Numbered from the stretch's first letter, positions 11,479 to 25,200 are shown. The stretch: DNA of 64,000 nucleotides from Ectocarpus siliculosus (GCA_000310025.1 FN648505.1:47436-111435), one strand, 5' to 3'. Notes: generated from the letters alone by a model not told the origin. Made by a program: numbers and translations.

Positions 11479-12287
11479 TCACTCTCGAAGGCTCCACGTA
11501 TGGCAGCAGTGGTGTTCGATCAGATGTGGGTGATGGTCGAAACCACCCAGACCCCGAGCCTCCACAAAGTCTAGCGTGCTATTGTATTGACGCATGAACG
11601 CAGTGCCTAGAATGAGACCTACAGGAAGTCCCTCCACGACTCTCACTCTCACACCGAAAATCTCATCAATCAAGGGAAATACTAAGAACAGCACACATGT
11701 CCCTCGAATGGTCATCGGAGCTACCCCACTGTCACTCGGATTAGCTGCTCGGAGTCGGCCCCTTCCCTTCGTTGACACCATGTTCTTTCCTCCATACTGG
11801 TTTCCACTCCTTGAATGAACTTCCAAGACGCGTAATTGCCTCCTCCCGCACCCGAGTCCACCAGCACCTCCACTGCCTGAGTCTTTTGTCTTGCTTGTTT
11901 ATTCCATAGACTCGCTTTGACCCATGCTTGCTGGGACCCTCGAGGTGGCGGAACTGTCTTGTTTGTGGGAGTCACAACGGCAACTTCATTGCCCAGGGCG
12001 CTGTCGCAGGACTCCCGCGTTGGATGCCTATCCTATGTGTTCCCCAGGAGTCTTGCTCCTAGGGCGCACCCTCAGTGGGACGATGAGTGCTGTCCCTCCT
12101 CGTCTTCAAAGTCCATCTCCTCTGGTAGCACCTCCCTCACATCACCCCTTGTCTCCTCGTCCTCGCGGGAGAGTTGTTCCAAAGTGATCATAGCGAGATG
12201 TACTTTCGCTGAGACCCTCTCCTTGTAGGGGTAGATTCCAAAGGGTACTTTTTCATGACTGTAGTTGCAAAAGAATTGTTCAGCCAT
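11479..12287 (-). pseudogene. pol: Gypsy retropepsin-like protease, broken
   Basis: The segment beginning MAEQFFCNYSHEKVPF at 12287 leads, after frame changes, to AVEVLVDSGAGGGNY near 11860, the catalytic DSG triad of a retroviral-type aspartic protease. A second conserved block, GLPVGLILGTAFMRQYN (near 11600), is the usual G-hydrophobic-LG-hydrophobic-F-x-x-x-x flap and helix region. The pieces lie in two frames with a break near 11740-11820, so the protease is not made. Position between Gag and RNase H fits a gypsy Pol. Confidence 0.7.
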
Positions 12288-12929
12288 GATCCCTACTCCT
12301 CCACCATGTCACAGTGGTTATAACGCTATTGCTTAAGGTAGCTCACTCATGTGTTAGCGTAACAAGCACTTGCTAGGGTTCAATTAGTTTCTTCCATTTC
12401 ATGGTCAGGTTCATGGACTCTTACCATTTCAGTCAAGGGGGAGACTAACAAGGGGGGACTAATCAAGGAGGGACTAGCAAGGGGGGTCTACCTCCTGCAT
12501 TGACTCACAACTGGTTGCTGCTTAGCGATGTGGGTCAAAGTTCCTCTTCCGAGATTGGCCGTGTTAACAGTGAGCGATCACCCAAATAACGTGTTGAGGC
12601 GGAGCTCTAGAGGGGCTCCGCCAATGATTCAGGTACACCCTGGGGTATACCCTAGCCCTCCTCAAACCATCGTGAAATGGAATGATTCTCAGTATTTAGC
12701 GCCCGTTCATGCTACCGTGACAATGTGAGCACAAGATGCTCCTCGGGCGTGGAAGAAGCAAGTCTTTGAGCGCATGATATACCTCTTAATGTTCTCTGTG
12801 GAGTCCTCTGGCTTCGGTGCATCCTCCGGGAGGTTCCTCTGGAAGGTCCTGCGTTCTTTCTGTTTCCCCTTGTCTGAGGTCACTCCCGGGGAGAAAGTGC
12901 AGAACTGTTGACGTTGAGATGTCGCGTGA
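12288..12929 (-). other. Degenerate Gag-protease junction of the old gypsy
   Basis: Only weak open frames are found. A short run of imperfect repeats of the type aaggggggactaa lies near 12435-12490. Position implies it once coded the end of Gag, but I recognise no zinc knuckle. Confidence 0.45.
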
Positions 12930-15096
12930 TCAGTGTGGTCCTTGTGACGTTTGAATGTCTGTGGGGTCTCCCGTCCGTCTCCCTCTCTTTTTTTTGCCTC
13001 CCTGGTTGCCTCGTTGCCTCGATCCGGCCGAGTGGTCTTCCATGGCCGTGATGTGCTCCTGGTCATGGAGATTACCCTTAGCCGTAGGTTCCTCCACCAT
13101 GCACAAGGCCGACTGATTAGCCTCGACCTTCCATGTCTCCGGGTATTGACGGGTTTGCAAAGGCAGTTTGTTGGATGCCAATGCATTCATCTTAGCCGAT
13201 GCCGGAGACGTCGGTGTTTTGTAACGTCCGGCATCGTGGGCTAAGGTGTTGGAGAACTTTGTGAATACCTCCTTGGTGAGTGCTCCTCTCCTGGCCATGT
13301 AAGGCGAGCCCAGCTCATGTCGGATGGTTGGCATGTTGTCGAGCTGCTGTCGGTAGCGTTCTCTGATCGTGAGCAATTGAGCCTCGCGTGGCATCCTGTC
13401 TCCCCATTGAGGAAAGCACAACTGCAACGCTTTCTCCTCCAAGATCTGAAGATCACGCATAGAGAGTAGATGCCAGAAGTATCCTTCTTCTGTGGCGTAC
13501 GGGGCCTCCCGGTCAAGGTTTGAGGCTCGGAAATACTTCACCATTCACACTTGCGCCGTCAACCACGACTCCTTGAGTGCCACCACTATACCGCTGAATG
13601 CTGCGATGGCTGTGCGACGCGTAGCATGTTTCCGTGCTTCTTCTTCTGTCATGAGCCTCAGGAGATCCAGTGCCGCCACCTCATGTTGAGGTACATACCG
13701 TTTCCACCCCTCACATCGTGGACTAGCATTTCTTGGCCCCTCGATGCATGGTACTCTGTGACGACTGCCATTTCCTGTGGCAGCAACCCAAGGCGAATTT
13801 CCACTCGCGCCGGAGTGAAATCATCGGGCTCGGGATGAACCACCTGATGTCCCGACGCTGGATGAGTAGCCATGCGATCTGGCGGAAACGTCGCTACCGC
13901 ACCCGTCTCCATGGCGTACGCCTTTGTGACGACGTCTTGGAAGACCAGTGGATCATGTCGAGCCTTCAAAATGGGTGTGTCCGTCGTGTTGATCTGCAAC
14001 GGGGGTCCTTCAAAACCTCCTTGTCCCGTACCTTGGACGATGCGTTTCTTGATACCTTCCTACACTTGGCGACACTGTTTAGGGTCCGCCATGTTGACCG
14101 CATACACCGAGGAGAGGGGTGACGGTCCATAATATCCTCCGTTGTATCCGTATCCGTGAGGCGCAGACCCCACACCTCCCCCTCCTCCATGTTGCAGAGG
14201 CGAGAAGCCATGACCTGGACCCCCAGAATGCGGCTGTCCCCCCCCTCCGTGGTTAGGGAATGGCTGAGGTTGTTGATGAAACCTTCCCTGCGACGGGAAC
14301 CCCCCCCCGCTAAGGGCATGTGAGAACGTCCTCCGTCAACGTTCGCATGGGACGAAAACTGTCCGTGGGACGGTGCGAGCTGATGAGGAACGCCTCATGA
14401 ATGGTGGAATCCTCCTTGGTGCTGAAGAGGTCCTCCCGCCTGTGGGTAGTGTGCTAGAAATCCGCCCTGATGAGGGGATGGTCCTCCCGGTTGCGGAGGT
14501 GTCGGCAGAAGTGGCTCTCCTGGCTGATGAAGATGTTGAGGTGGTTGTCCTCCATAATTCTGAGGAAACTGTCCTCCTTGCTGTTGGGGTTGCGAAGACG
14601 GAGGTCCTCCCATTGGAAGAGGCGGTCCTCCCTGAGGCAAAGGAGGCGGTCCTCCCTGCTGTTGGGGTTGTTGAGGCAGTAGTCCCCCAGGTGGCTGGGG
14701 AGGCGGTCGTCCAGACGGCGGAGGGGGCGGTCCTCCCTGTTGTTGAGATTGCTGAGGAGGCGGTCCTCCAGGCGGCGGAGGAGGTGGTCCTCCCTGCTGT
14801 TGAGGTTGCTGAGGAGGCGGTCCTCCAGGCGGTAGAGGAAGCTGTCCTCCCGGCTGTTGAAGTTGCTGAGGAGGCGGTGCTCCAGGCGGCGGAGGGGGCG
14901 GCCCTCCCGACAGTGGAAGGGGCGGCCCTCCCTGCTGGTGGAGTTGCTGAGGAGGCGGTCCTCCAGGCGGCGGAGGGGGCGGCCCTCCCGGCATTGGAAG
15001 GGGTGGCCCTCCCTACTGTTGAGGTTGCTGAGGAGGCGGTCCCCTAGGCGGCGGAGGGGGCGGCCCTCCCTGCGGGTACTGCTGCTGGTTGTTCAT
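12930..15096 (-). pseudogene. gag: Gypsy Gag with proline-rich start, broken
   Basis: The likely start is the ATG at 15096 (MNNQQQYPQGGPP). The first 230 residues are repeats of GGPPPPPPGGPPPQQ type, with a stop near 15018 where a Gln codon has become TAG. Coding continues in three frames: 14994-14395 (proline-rich), 14319-13966, 13999-13658 and 13544-12930. The last holds the helical capsid-like part (YFWHLLSMRDLQILEEKALQL) and a basic Gly/Lys/Arg-rich tail. The frame changes mean it is not translated as one protein. The proline-rich repeat explains a long plus-strand open frame over the same bases, which I reject. Confidence 0.7.
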
Positions 15097-15380
15097 GTTG
15101 TCTTTGCCATTGAGAAGTGAACAGTAATCACAAATCATCACTCCGCAGTATCGCCGGTGTTGGTATCACAACCTTCAGACGTTGAGAATGAGTGATAGAC
15201 CTGTGTTCACGATCTCCATACTACAGTCTTTGTCGTGCATTATCGTAAAATTAGAAATGAATGTCTGCGGTGGCGTGGGAAGGTAAACACTGACGCCACG
15301 CGGTGATTGTTGTGACCACTAGCATTAAAACCGGGTACAAGGTCGGTGTGGACATGTACGTGTGCCTTGGGATATCACCG
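15097..15380. other. Leader of the old gypsy element, no LTR recognised
   Basis: This is where the 5' LTR and primer-binding site should lie. I see no sequence matching the element's left side and no clear TG...CA boundary. No gene is present. Confidence 0.4.
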
Positions 15381-15712
15381 AGATGAAATATTTCATGAAC
15401 ATCCATGAACGTTCATGACATGTTTCATGAACGCCCATGAACGTCTATGAAAAAAAATGTCATGATAACCCATGAACGTCCATGGAATGTTTCATGGACG
15501 TCCATGGTCTTTCATGAAATATTTCATGAACATCCATGAACGTCCATGGAACATTTCATGAAAGACCATGGACGTTCATGAAACATTTCATGAACATCCA
15601 TGAACGTTCATGAATAGTTTCATGAACATCCATGAACGTTCATGAAAAGTTTCATGAAAGCCCATGGACATCCATGAAATGTTTCATGAACGCCCATGGA
15701 ATAATTCATGGA
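15381..15712. repeat. Palindrome-rich array of catgaa/ttcatg units
   Basis: About 330 bases are built almost entirely from catgaacatccatgaacgttcatg-like units of 24 to 38 bp. Each unit is itself near-palindromic (ttcatgaa, gaacgttc), so either strand can fold into stacked hairpins. Unit order and orientation vary, which fits repeated duplication and inversion rather than simple slippage. No gene is present. Confidence 0.85.
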
Positions 15713-18700
15713 ATTCCAAATTCTGGAACACCAAATTCGTATATGATGCATACATACCAAGACTGAGAGAATTCGTGCAGTAGATTGTTGAGGAGTGTGG
15801 CTGCTAGAATGAATAGGGTACATCCTATTGTTCATAGGATGTGGGATGGTCAGCAGGTATGTATTCCTTCTTGTACCCATACCCCCCCCTTATAATTATC
15901 TACTCTGTGTGCCTCCTAAGACGAAGTTGGATCCCGACTTCATCTCAGACCCTTGCGAGTTCGGATTACCAATCGTGCGAAAGGATCTTTAGGGGGTTCG
16001 GGGGTAGGGTTTCCGGAAGGTTCGGAAAGCATGCCGTGCTTTTTGGGCGCGCGCGCACGTGGTTCTTGACGGTTTGGAGGTGGTACTCGGCTAGCTCAGC
16101 TCTGCTAGCTTGCACACTGAAGCCCGAGCTGTGCAGGCTTGCAGAGCCCGCCTGCTCGTATGTTCTGTGGAGTATGTTCCTGCGCGCACAGGGGACTCAT
16201 GGTGTGTAGGGGAGGAGAAGAATGCAGCTAGAAAAACATGTCAGGACCGCCGAAAGCAATCAATTAGTCTACAATGTAGACTGTTGTCGGGGGCACCGAT
16301 TTGTATGTGCGCGCTACCGGGCTGCCGACCGTTCGGTAGGGCGTGTACTGCTGCTGTACGAAGAGCGAGTGGAATATCTAGCTGAGTCTAGGTGCTGTAG
16401 GTCTAGGCCAGAACCGCTTTCTGTGCTGTACACGAAAGAAACAACCGATTGCCCCGCAACGCTAGAGGTAGGCGCATCAGCATCCAGATCTGCCGCTGCC
16501 ATCTGCTTCCAGATTGATAGCTTGCCAACGTCCAACCAGGCACAACACTGCACAACAAGCCATACGACGTCTGAAGAAGCATGTTTCCCCCAATCCCCCA
16601 CAGCCACCCTATAAGGCGTCGAAAGCCTACCCATCTCCGGCTCAGGCTAGACCTAAACAAGGTATGACACAAGATATCACACCCCCTCGACCGATTTTCC
16701 AATTTCCATTCTTTCACAGCAGGAGCGTGGCAGCGCCGGAAACGGCGGCGTTGAAGCCGCTCTGTCAAGAGCCTTCTGAAACAGTCGTTTCATGCACGCA
16801 TTCTCTTCGTGGAGTAATTGATGTTTGAAAATCGGTGGGGGTATGGTATCTAGTGTCACCTACGGTACGGGCCAGGCGGGTAGGCTGCTCCATTTACAGG
16901 CACACATCGCAGATGATCTGCTCCCATGTAGGTTGCAAATGGCAGATACTAGATTCAACACCTTCCCATGTCCAACTATCGAGAATATATTGAGGAGATA
17001 TTATACACCAGGTTTGAGCGAGTCGTCGCCACGTAGTTGTAAGCATACTTACTTGTAGACTCTACTTCATGTAGGTTGAAGGGGAAGTTGGTTGAAGGGG
17101 GAGTTGCAGGAGGGGAGAGAGGAGCCGACATAGTCTCGCCGATAGCCTGCTTGTTAAGCTTTGGTTTAGAAGGGGTGAACGCGGAAAGAAAACAACATAG
17201 CTTTAATATATACCGTAATAGTCGGAGAGATAGGACCGGTCTGAGAGGTGGCACCGGTCGGGGAGATGGCACGGGGTTGCTAAAAAAAATACGAGAACGG
17301 CACGATTTACATCCATTTACGCACCGGGGTCAGTGAGATCGCACACCGACCGCCAAACCCAAGATTGAGCTCATTTTCAGCTGTCGGAGTGAGGTACATT
17401 GTGTGTTCCTTATACATGTGGGGACGGTGTCAGCGGAGCGCCACCCCTGCATGTACGTATGCATGGTCGCGGTTCACACGGGATGCCAGTTGATTTCATA
17501 TTTGAATTGGTATGGAAGTTGCCAACCGTATACTCTAAACCAGACACACAACGTACAAGCCGCATCCTACCCCACCTTACACAACACGAAGCTATTGTTG
17601 CTTCGTACGTACTGGTATCCGTAGAGGAACACCGAAACGAAAGCGGAAGACAACTGATGCCGTATGTACCAGTACCTCAGATGGAAACGACATCCTTTCT
17701 CGTCGTCACTCTATAGCCAAACTCGCATCAAACACGACACCACTCGCTGTATGGAAAGCTGTTACGTACCAGCCTACGTTGCCGTTACCGGTATGCTCCC
17801 ACTCATACAACACCTGTGTGTATTTCATCGGAGATCGCACCGGTCGGAGAGATCGCACCGGGGTGCCTTGAAAATATAATCAAAAAGATCTAATTGCATT
17901 CCCGCACCGGGGTCGGAGACATGGCACCGGGGCGCGATAAAAACTCAAGGAAGAACATTTAAAAAAACGATCGCACCCGGTGCCATTTCTCGGACCATTA
18001 CGGTATCTCGAAACGGCATGTACGTACCACAAGTCCAGGACGCAATGGTATTGAATGCCAAAACGCAACCTGAAAATTATTGCCAAGTGGGCAAGTGGGC
18101 AAGTGGGCACCAGACAACTTTCTTGGACAGAACACAAAATAATTTCTACCCTCATCCGGATGGAACGCAATGAGCTGAACCCAATGGTAGGTAGGTCTGC
18201 CTTGTTATGGATATAGGATCAACAACGGTTCTTCGACAATTCGTTACTTTCACATTTGGGAACAGGTCTGGTTGTCCTTGGATACGCATCTTTCAAGCCA
18301 AGGCTCGAAGGCAAAAGATACATCGCGCTCTTGGAAACACAAAAAACAGCGAGCAGTCGATAGTACTGGAAGTGCTGTGAAAGGCTGACAAACGGAACGT
18401 CGGTGGGCTCGGAAATAGTTCTTGAAGCAACCCTATCGTGTAGCGAAACCAATGAATCCCCCTCAAGAAAAACCAAACGTATCTATCCCCCAAAACGCGG
18501 AGCTGTATATTCCTACCACCAGCCTCGACACACCATCAACCGAAAGACTACAAAAAAAAATGAACTCTACCCACCACTGCGAACCGGGCGAAATGACGTA
18601 ATGGCGCAAGCGGTTCAGCTCAAGCGGATACCGTACCACAAAGCATCCGAGACATTGTACAACAACATCCGAGCCCCCCCAAAAGTATGGCTATGGCTTA

Positions 18701-18777
18701 ACAAAGGTCAGCCGGACCCGGCCGAACTGGTCGAATGATCGCATTAGAGACTTCTGGCAGAAGCATCTGCCGCAGAA
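15713..18777. other. Non-coding stretch with a cggtcggagag/caccggggt repeat cluster
   Basis: No gene is supported. An 8-bp stem with a 7-base loop (acatccta...taggatgt) lies near 15818-15840. Two clusters of the related motifs gcaccggtcggagag and gcaccggggt lie near 17220-17335 and 17825-17985; they look like parts of one dispersed or inverted repeat. A threefold gcaagtggg run is near 18081-18108. Short open frames have no family features. Confidence 0.5.
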
Positions 18778-19295
18778 CTAAAACTGAGCCTGGCAAATCT
18801 CTACTCGTTCCGAGCCATGGCCTCGAACACGCTTGACCATGTTTGCCACCGATTTGCGGTTTATTGCCTCATTCTCGGTCTCGTTGATCAGAGTTACCAT
18901 GAACGCGAAGCGGTCAAATTTCATGACATTCAACATGTGCAGAAACCTTTTCTTCTTCACATGGTTCTGCTCGTGCGCGTTGAGGTTGACCCCCGAGAGC
19001 TGGGCGCATGAGTCTATCCCACCGTACTTTTGGCGGCAGTCATCCCCGTGGTTGCAGTCGTGCAGGGCGTCAGGCCCGTAGTGAGGCCCGGCATTGCTCC
19101 CCAAGGCGTGCGTTCTGCGCACTGTCGCCGCGGGGTCCTCCTGCAGCGGTTGGATGTCGAACGGAAGGCCATACTCTTCCACGATGCCATTGGTGTCAGC
19201 GCTTTTCCCCGGTTGATGTTGAGCCACCTGATTCTGAAGGGCTCTCGTACGCTGCACCGCCGACCCGAAGCATGCTCCTGAGCGCACAGCCAGTT
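18778..19295 (-). CDS. Exon 8 of the KDZ-like gene, C-terminus
   Basis: The exon starts after cctcacag and ends with a TAG at 18778. Its Cys/His-rich part (HDCNHGDDCRQKYGGIDSC) is followed by LSGVNLNAHEQNHVKKKRFLHML and then FMVTLINETENEAINRK. The N-x-x-x-EQ-x-x-x-x-K-K pattern and the later Asn resemble the end of KDZ catalytic domains, where the Glu is part of the acidic triad. This is the strongest single piece of evidence for the family. Confidence 0.6.
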
Positions 19296-22200
19296 CTGTG
19301 AGGACGAACAGAGATGACGTACAAAAAAACGGCATGCCATGTGTTGGCTCGGGAAAACGATTTGACTAAGGTTTGATCATTTTGAGCCGGCCTGGAGGTA
19401 ACGAACGACATGTATCATACCGGCCTGATACCGGCACCAACATTGACACATTATGGAAAAACGTACACAGCCCGGTAGATTGGTGGTCCTTAGATTCTTG
19501 GACCAACAAAACGACTAGCCTCAACACCTAACACGCAAGTAAGTGTCCACGTCCTCGTACCTGCCCTCTTCTTTGCGCACTGGTTGGCGGGTTGAAGTCC
19601 AATCGCGATGAACTCCTCCTTGGCCTGATCCAGATGTCAGAGGTCCCGAAGAAGGGGACGGAAAGTAAACCGTGTGGTCGAAAAAGTTGTCTAAATAGTT
19701 GGGTTACCGCAATGGGCTGCTTTAATGCATTTATACAGGAAACTCTGTACAAGCATCAGAAAAAAAAAACATTGCTGGGTAGTCTTGTTGACATGGCAGC
19801 AACTCAAGAGCTTCGAGCACTACAGCCTTTTAATATGCAACGAAGTGCATGCGCTGAATAGGAGAGGTGTGGTAGATTTAGCGGTGGGCACAGAGCATGC
19901 GCATGTCCTTACCAGCATGCGAGAAAAGATGTTCTTGTTCCCCGCTCTAGCGTCTCTAGCATTGTTTTTCAAATTGCAGCAACACATGAGTAATATGTCA
20001 ATATGTCAGCAGTGATCTACCTATGTTCACTGCTCCGAATTGAATAACAAAACATGAAACAAGGTAGGTTTTGCCGCGCGCAGAAATCAAATCAACCGGC
20101 GACGCCGAGAAGGAAAACGGAAGGAACGTAAGGTGGAAGAAAAAAAAGAAGGAGGGACAACGATGTTCAATGAGGAACGCGAAAATAAACCCACTTGACC
20201 AACGGAGCAACGAACTACCACCAGGATTGATAATACCGCCAAAGACAAAGCACAACAGCCCACTACGTCAGCTACGCAAAGGAGGCGTACTCACCCGGGC
20301 GTAGGCCAAAACCAGGTGATCGAGCGCCGCAGGTCGAAGATCATTCTGGCCAGCCACAGGTTCGCAAAGATGCTGAGAGAAGGCAGGGAGTTCCGGAGCC
20401 TTGCCGGTGGTGGACCCAGTCGCCACCGCGAGAACGCGTGTGGAGAACACGCTCTGCGCCGATAACGTCGGCAGCTCTTCCTCGACAAGTACTGCTGGCG
20501 GGACCTCCTTGTCTTGTCCTTCGCTGATGAAAGCCACGAGCTTGGTGAGGCGCACGTTCAGAACAGCCACTACCTCAAAGAGGTCCATGGAGTGGTGGCT
20601 TCGGCGGCGCAGGTTCCGCAAACGGGCCCGAGCAAGCAGCACGAAGTCCACGGCGGTGGTCCCTTCTTCTCTATCCTGCCATGCTGAAACGCTGAGAAGC
20701 TGACCGAAGTCCAACCGTTGAACCGGAGGAGAAGTTTGCGCATCGCGCAGGAGATTGTACACATTGCGTTGAGTGCATTTCTCCTGCGGTACGGGCTCCG
20801 AAACCTGATCGGCGCCAAGAAAGTAATTTCCCAGAGGCGCTAGTGCTGGGATGTCCACCTTCCGCATGCCATGCTCGTCAGGCTCGCCAACCCGGGGAAG
20901 AACTCCTTCGTTCGGCGCCGCCGTCTGGCAGCGGTCGTGGACGATCGGACCTACACGACACATGATGTCCGTGATGACGAGGAATGGCATGTGCTGCATT
21001 AACAATGGGGGACACGGGGGACATGAAAGCATGGGTGAAGGTAGAGCGTGGGAAGTTGACAAAGTTTTCTTGGGTTCTACTGTCGTGTTTTCGCCTGACG
21101 TATTCAACAGACAGTTCACAAACGAATCTGAGACGGATACGCCAGCAATAGACTTAACACAGACTGCCAAGTTGTTCTACCCCGGTGCCCATTTCTTGCA
21201 TTTAAAAGCCTTTCGAGATAAGGGTCACACACATGTTGTGTAGACAACCCCGAGGTCGTGGACGCTGTTTGAGTACTTGCCGAGAAGAGTCCAACGGGGG
21301 AATGTGCGAGACAAGACGAGGAAAAATTGCAAACTTTTCCGAAGAGGTGACACAATTCCATGCCTCCCTTTGAGAACAGCACATGTGCAGACTTCGATTC
21401 CGACTTGATTTTTTGGACAACACTAGATTTCAGATAAAAAAAGCGACACAGGGTCTGGCCGTGCGCACGACCAACTGTTCCCAGAATTAATACTGGTGCG
21501 AGCATTGGAGTTGGAGTCGATAAGATATTATGTCTACATCCTATCCTACGGCCTGCTTGCTTGATGGTCATATTTTCTTCGTGCATGCTGTGAGTTGTGT
21601 TAGAAGTAGCGCGTTGGTGGCGTTCTATATAATATTTATCTCTGGCTTGGGCACAACACATGCGCACTCCGGGCCTCCATGCGCGAGCGGGGCAACCAGT
21701 TCAATCGATTGGAGCAGTGTTTACTGCTCATTACAACACAGAGAAAATTAATTTCCTGGAAACGTTCTACATCTTAAATGTGCACCAAAATTCTCCCAAA
21801 GACCATGCTTTCTGTGCATGTACACGGTCTCGTGACCACCTGCGGATTGTGCATATCTAGCTTGGCGGCTCGGGGGCATTTGGAGGGAAGCGGTGGCCTA
21901 TGTGGCAAACGCGAGCTTTCGGCAGGTGGCTAGGCTTCACACGAAAGATTGGATGAAAAAAAGCTGCAGCCGCTCTGTGAAAAAACAAGGGGGTCCTTGT
22001 TTGGGATATTGATGCACGCACCTGTTGACACAGGTGGTAACATGTTTCGAAATGGCGAATTGTTGGACGCATGTTATTTTTGTTCTACGCTGTTTCCGCA
22101 TTTGGAGAAATTAGCCCATTTTATATTTTCGTTTCGTTCTAGAAAAGGTATAGTGTACCCTTTGGGGGTGTAGTTGGCTTGTGACCACGGAAGGCGTCCG

Positions 22201-25200
22201 CGTCAGTTGTACCTGTAGTATACGGATATTAAAAGGTACTGCGCGGAGACCGGGGCGGTTTTCAATGTGAACACAAAAAACAACAAAAGCCGTGCGTGGA
22301 ACTACCATAGTGTACCCACGAAAAGCACGCGCGGGTGTGGCTGGCAGACGTGCTTTGGGTCATGCACCGCAGTAGTACGTGTTTCCTTTTCCTTGCCCCT
22401 TGCCCCTTTCGTTCAGAGGGCGGTTGCACTCTACTTCCACATAAAACTTCCAAGTTTTATTTTATTCTGAAACGATACGCAGTTTTCACTTCCGGTGTGG
22501 ACATGCGTGGGCGTGGTATCGCTATCGCTGTGGCCGCACCTGCGGCATGGTTTCGGGCTTCCAGTACTGGGTAATCAAGAAATCATGCGTGCACACACAG
22601 ACAGACTTTAGCTTGACACGCGCTTGCATCAATTTGACCAAAGCCATTTTTTCTGTGCTCCATGCGCGGAGTTAAAACTTAGGGTTGACCCGAAGTCGGT
22701 TGTACTATATTCGAAAAACACGGCCAACAACGAGTACGTCGTTTATCATAAGCGCAAGGACAACAAGAAACACATGGCGTGAAAGAGACCTTTGCACAAC
22801 CGGATTGCGGTTTGTGCTTGTCCCGCCCAATTACTGGTGGACAAACCAAAAGTCAGCCGTGAGTACTTTCGCGTCGGCGTGGTGGTGCTCTACGATAGTT
22901 TCAAGGTTGGGAGTGCGTGAACATCGCAGCATGCAGACACCTCGTAGGTGACCATGTTGTCTCCTCCACGTAGATGTTGCTTCAACCCGCTAGATGCCCT
23001 AATCGGCACTTGTCGTTTTGCAACAAAGACCGGAAGTATGTACAACTACACTTTTGATCTATACCAACGCAAAATGTGCACACCTTCGTTAATCAAAGCC
23101 TGCTCACCATCTGTCGAACGTTTTCGACTTTCAATGTTTTCAAGAGTCCGGGATCTTTTGAACGAGCACTCGTGATCAATACGATAATTGTGTTTCTCTA
23201 CAACGGGGCACTCACCACGTGGTGCAACAGGAGCACGGCCAAGTCTGTGGGGCTCTCCGCCCGTAGCATGAACATATGGCACGTCTGGACTCCGTCCGGG
23301 CTGTACCCCCCCTCCACCCCAGACGAGACCAACCATGCCCCCCTTTCCATGAAGAACTTTGAGCAATCCTCCTTTCCATGGTTGTTCTCCCGCCAGAGCT
23401 TCTCCACCGTCTTGAACAGCTCAATCAGCAGCACCCTGTTGGGGTACCTGAGGGTGGGGGGAGTGGATAGAGGGCAGTTGACAAGAGACCGACAGAAAAT
23501 CTTGTATGAGAGCGATCAGTGCTCATGGCAGTGCAATTGCTCTTTGCTCTACATGCCAACACGCCCTACTTCGTGTGGAAAAAGGAAGCATGTCTCGCAC
23601 TGCGCGATAAATTAAAGCTTCCCACATGGGTGCGCATGCACTTTCGGCGTCCCTAATCTTTTCCTGAGCTATGAGATGAACAAGTTTGGAGGTTTGTAGC
23701 AGACGTCACCTTGACGAGCGAAACACCCGGCTCGAAGGCATAAATTGAACGCATACGACGGGCGTCCATATTTCCGACGATACCCACCACTCCCCCACAC
23801 GGAAAACAAACGCGCGAACAGCTGTCGATGTTTTCGATATGAATAATGATACCTGTTGAATCAACTACTGCAATAGTCTCGAGCTACCTCTCAGCCCTCA
23901 ATTGAGCCACTTCAAATGTGCGGTGGAACCATGACAAGTACAACCCCTGCGTAGAAACCAAGAAACGATTTCTCATAGTGCCTCACGGAATCACTGGTTC
24001 TTCTCGAACAACACGCAACATGATCATTGCAGAGTAACAAAGGGGGGATAAAAACTAAATACTACGGCAAATTAGCGGCCCATTCTGTAATAAGCGCTAC
24101 CACCTCAAGAATTTTGGCAATATGGACAAAAGAAATCGCTGTAGCTTCTCGTGAAAAATACCTGCTAATTCCCGGCGCTCGCGGCCCAAAGCACAAACGA
24201 TAGAGGTCCTTCAGCCCGTCCAGCGACATGCCCTCCAAAATCTCCGATAGCCCAAGACCATCCTCGTTCTCCCGGACACGCTCCATCAGTTTCTGGCCAT
24301 CGGCAGCCTGTGCATCTCCGCTACGCGGGGCATGTCCACGAGCAGGCACCACGATAATGTTGGACTTGCGGTTTTGGGGGCAAAAAGTCACCGGCGTGTT
24401 TTGTGAGAACTGCAGCCGCATTCCGAACACCATCGGCGACAGCATGCTGATGACGAGCCAGATGGCATCAAGGTCCATGTCGATCACTTGCTTCATGCGC
24501 TTTTGCAGGTACTTCTCGATACAGATGTTGACTGCCAGCTTGGCGCAGCCGTCAAAACTCGAAAGGAGCGGAAAAAACCCGTCGATGAAGCTGAAGAACC
24601 CGTAAGGGTGGTCGGTGAGGGCTTCGAACGCCAGATACGCGTCAAGCAACAGCTTTTTCAAGTAGTTGTTGGTCAGCGCTCTGGCAGGAGAGAGCGGTAC
24701 GCCGGGGACAGCAACAGGAACATGCCGGAAGGGGAGTGAGCTTCATTCCAGGCGTTGGGGGGTCACGCCCCTACGTATCAACACGTCCATGCTGCACCGC
24801 GTAGTAAGCGCTCTACATACAGTCAATGCATCGGCAGTAGTAGACTATCACCTTGCACTGGATCTGCTTCCTTTCAGTGGTCCGCCTTCTCGTTGATGGC
24901 GCTTTCTTCGACCCGGGTGGTTGCGGGAAATCCGTCTCGACGTGTGCCCAGCTGCCAGGAATAGACCGATGACCCGGATGGTACACAACATACGTCTGAG
25001 TCTCGCCTAAGCGTATCAACAGCGGCACCCCATGCTCCTCTGCAGTCGCTGCCATCCTTAGAATGGTGTCAAAGCTACCCTGAGTCAAAACCATCTGGGT
25101 TATCGCTGCATCCCCAACGCTTTCGATCCCTTCCCCATGCTTGCCAAAGACAACCGGCTCTGCTTCAGGAATATCCGCCTTCGGAGTGGTCCCATCTCCG

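Larger units (their letters stand above)
5687..15096 (-). mobile_element. Old, broken Ty3/gypsy retrotransposon, split by a copia fragment
   Basis: Read leftward, the order is Gag (15096 to about 12700), protease (about 12290 to 11480), a pre-RT segment (about 11255 to 10957), a gap filled by an opposite-strand copia fragment, RNase H (8351 to about 7700), zinc-binding and core integrase (about 7600 to 6520), and a C-terminal domain (6466 to 5687). The RNase H-integrase order with a GPF-like motif (HDHFTGPWQV) after the integrase is typical of Ty3/gypsy. The reverse transcriptase is missing. Several in-frame stops and frame changes show it is inactive. I found no matching LTRs on the two sides. 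Confidence 0.85.

Noticed and set aside
14373-15047. Plus-strand open frame of 224 codons rich in Glu, Val and Ala
   Set aside because: It is the antisense of the proline-rich repeat of the old gypsy Gag; the repeat lacks stops in that frame by composition.
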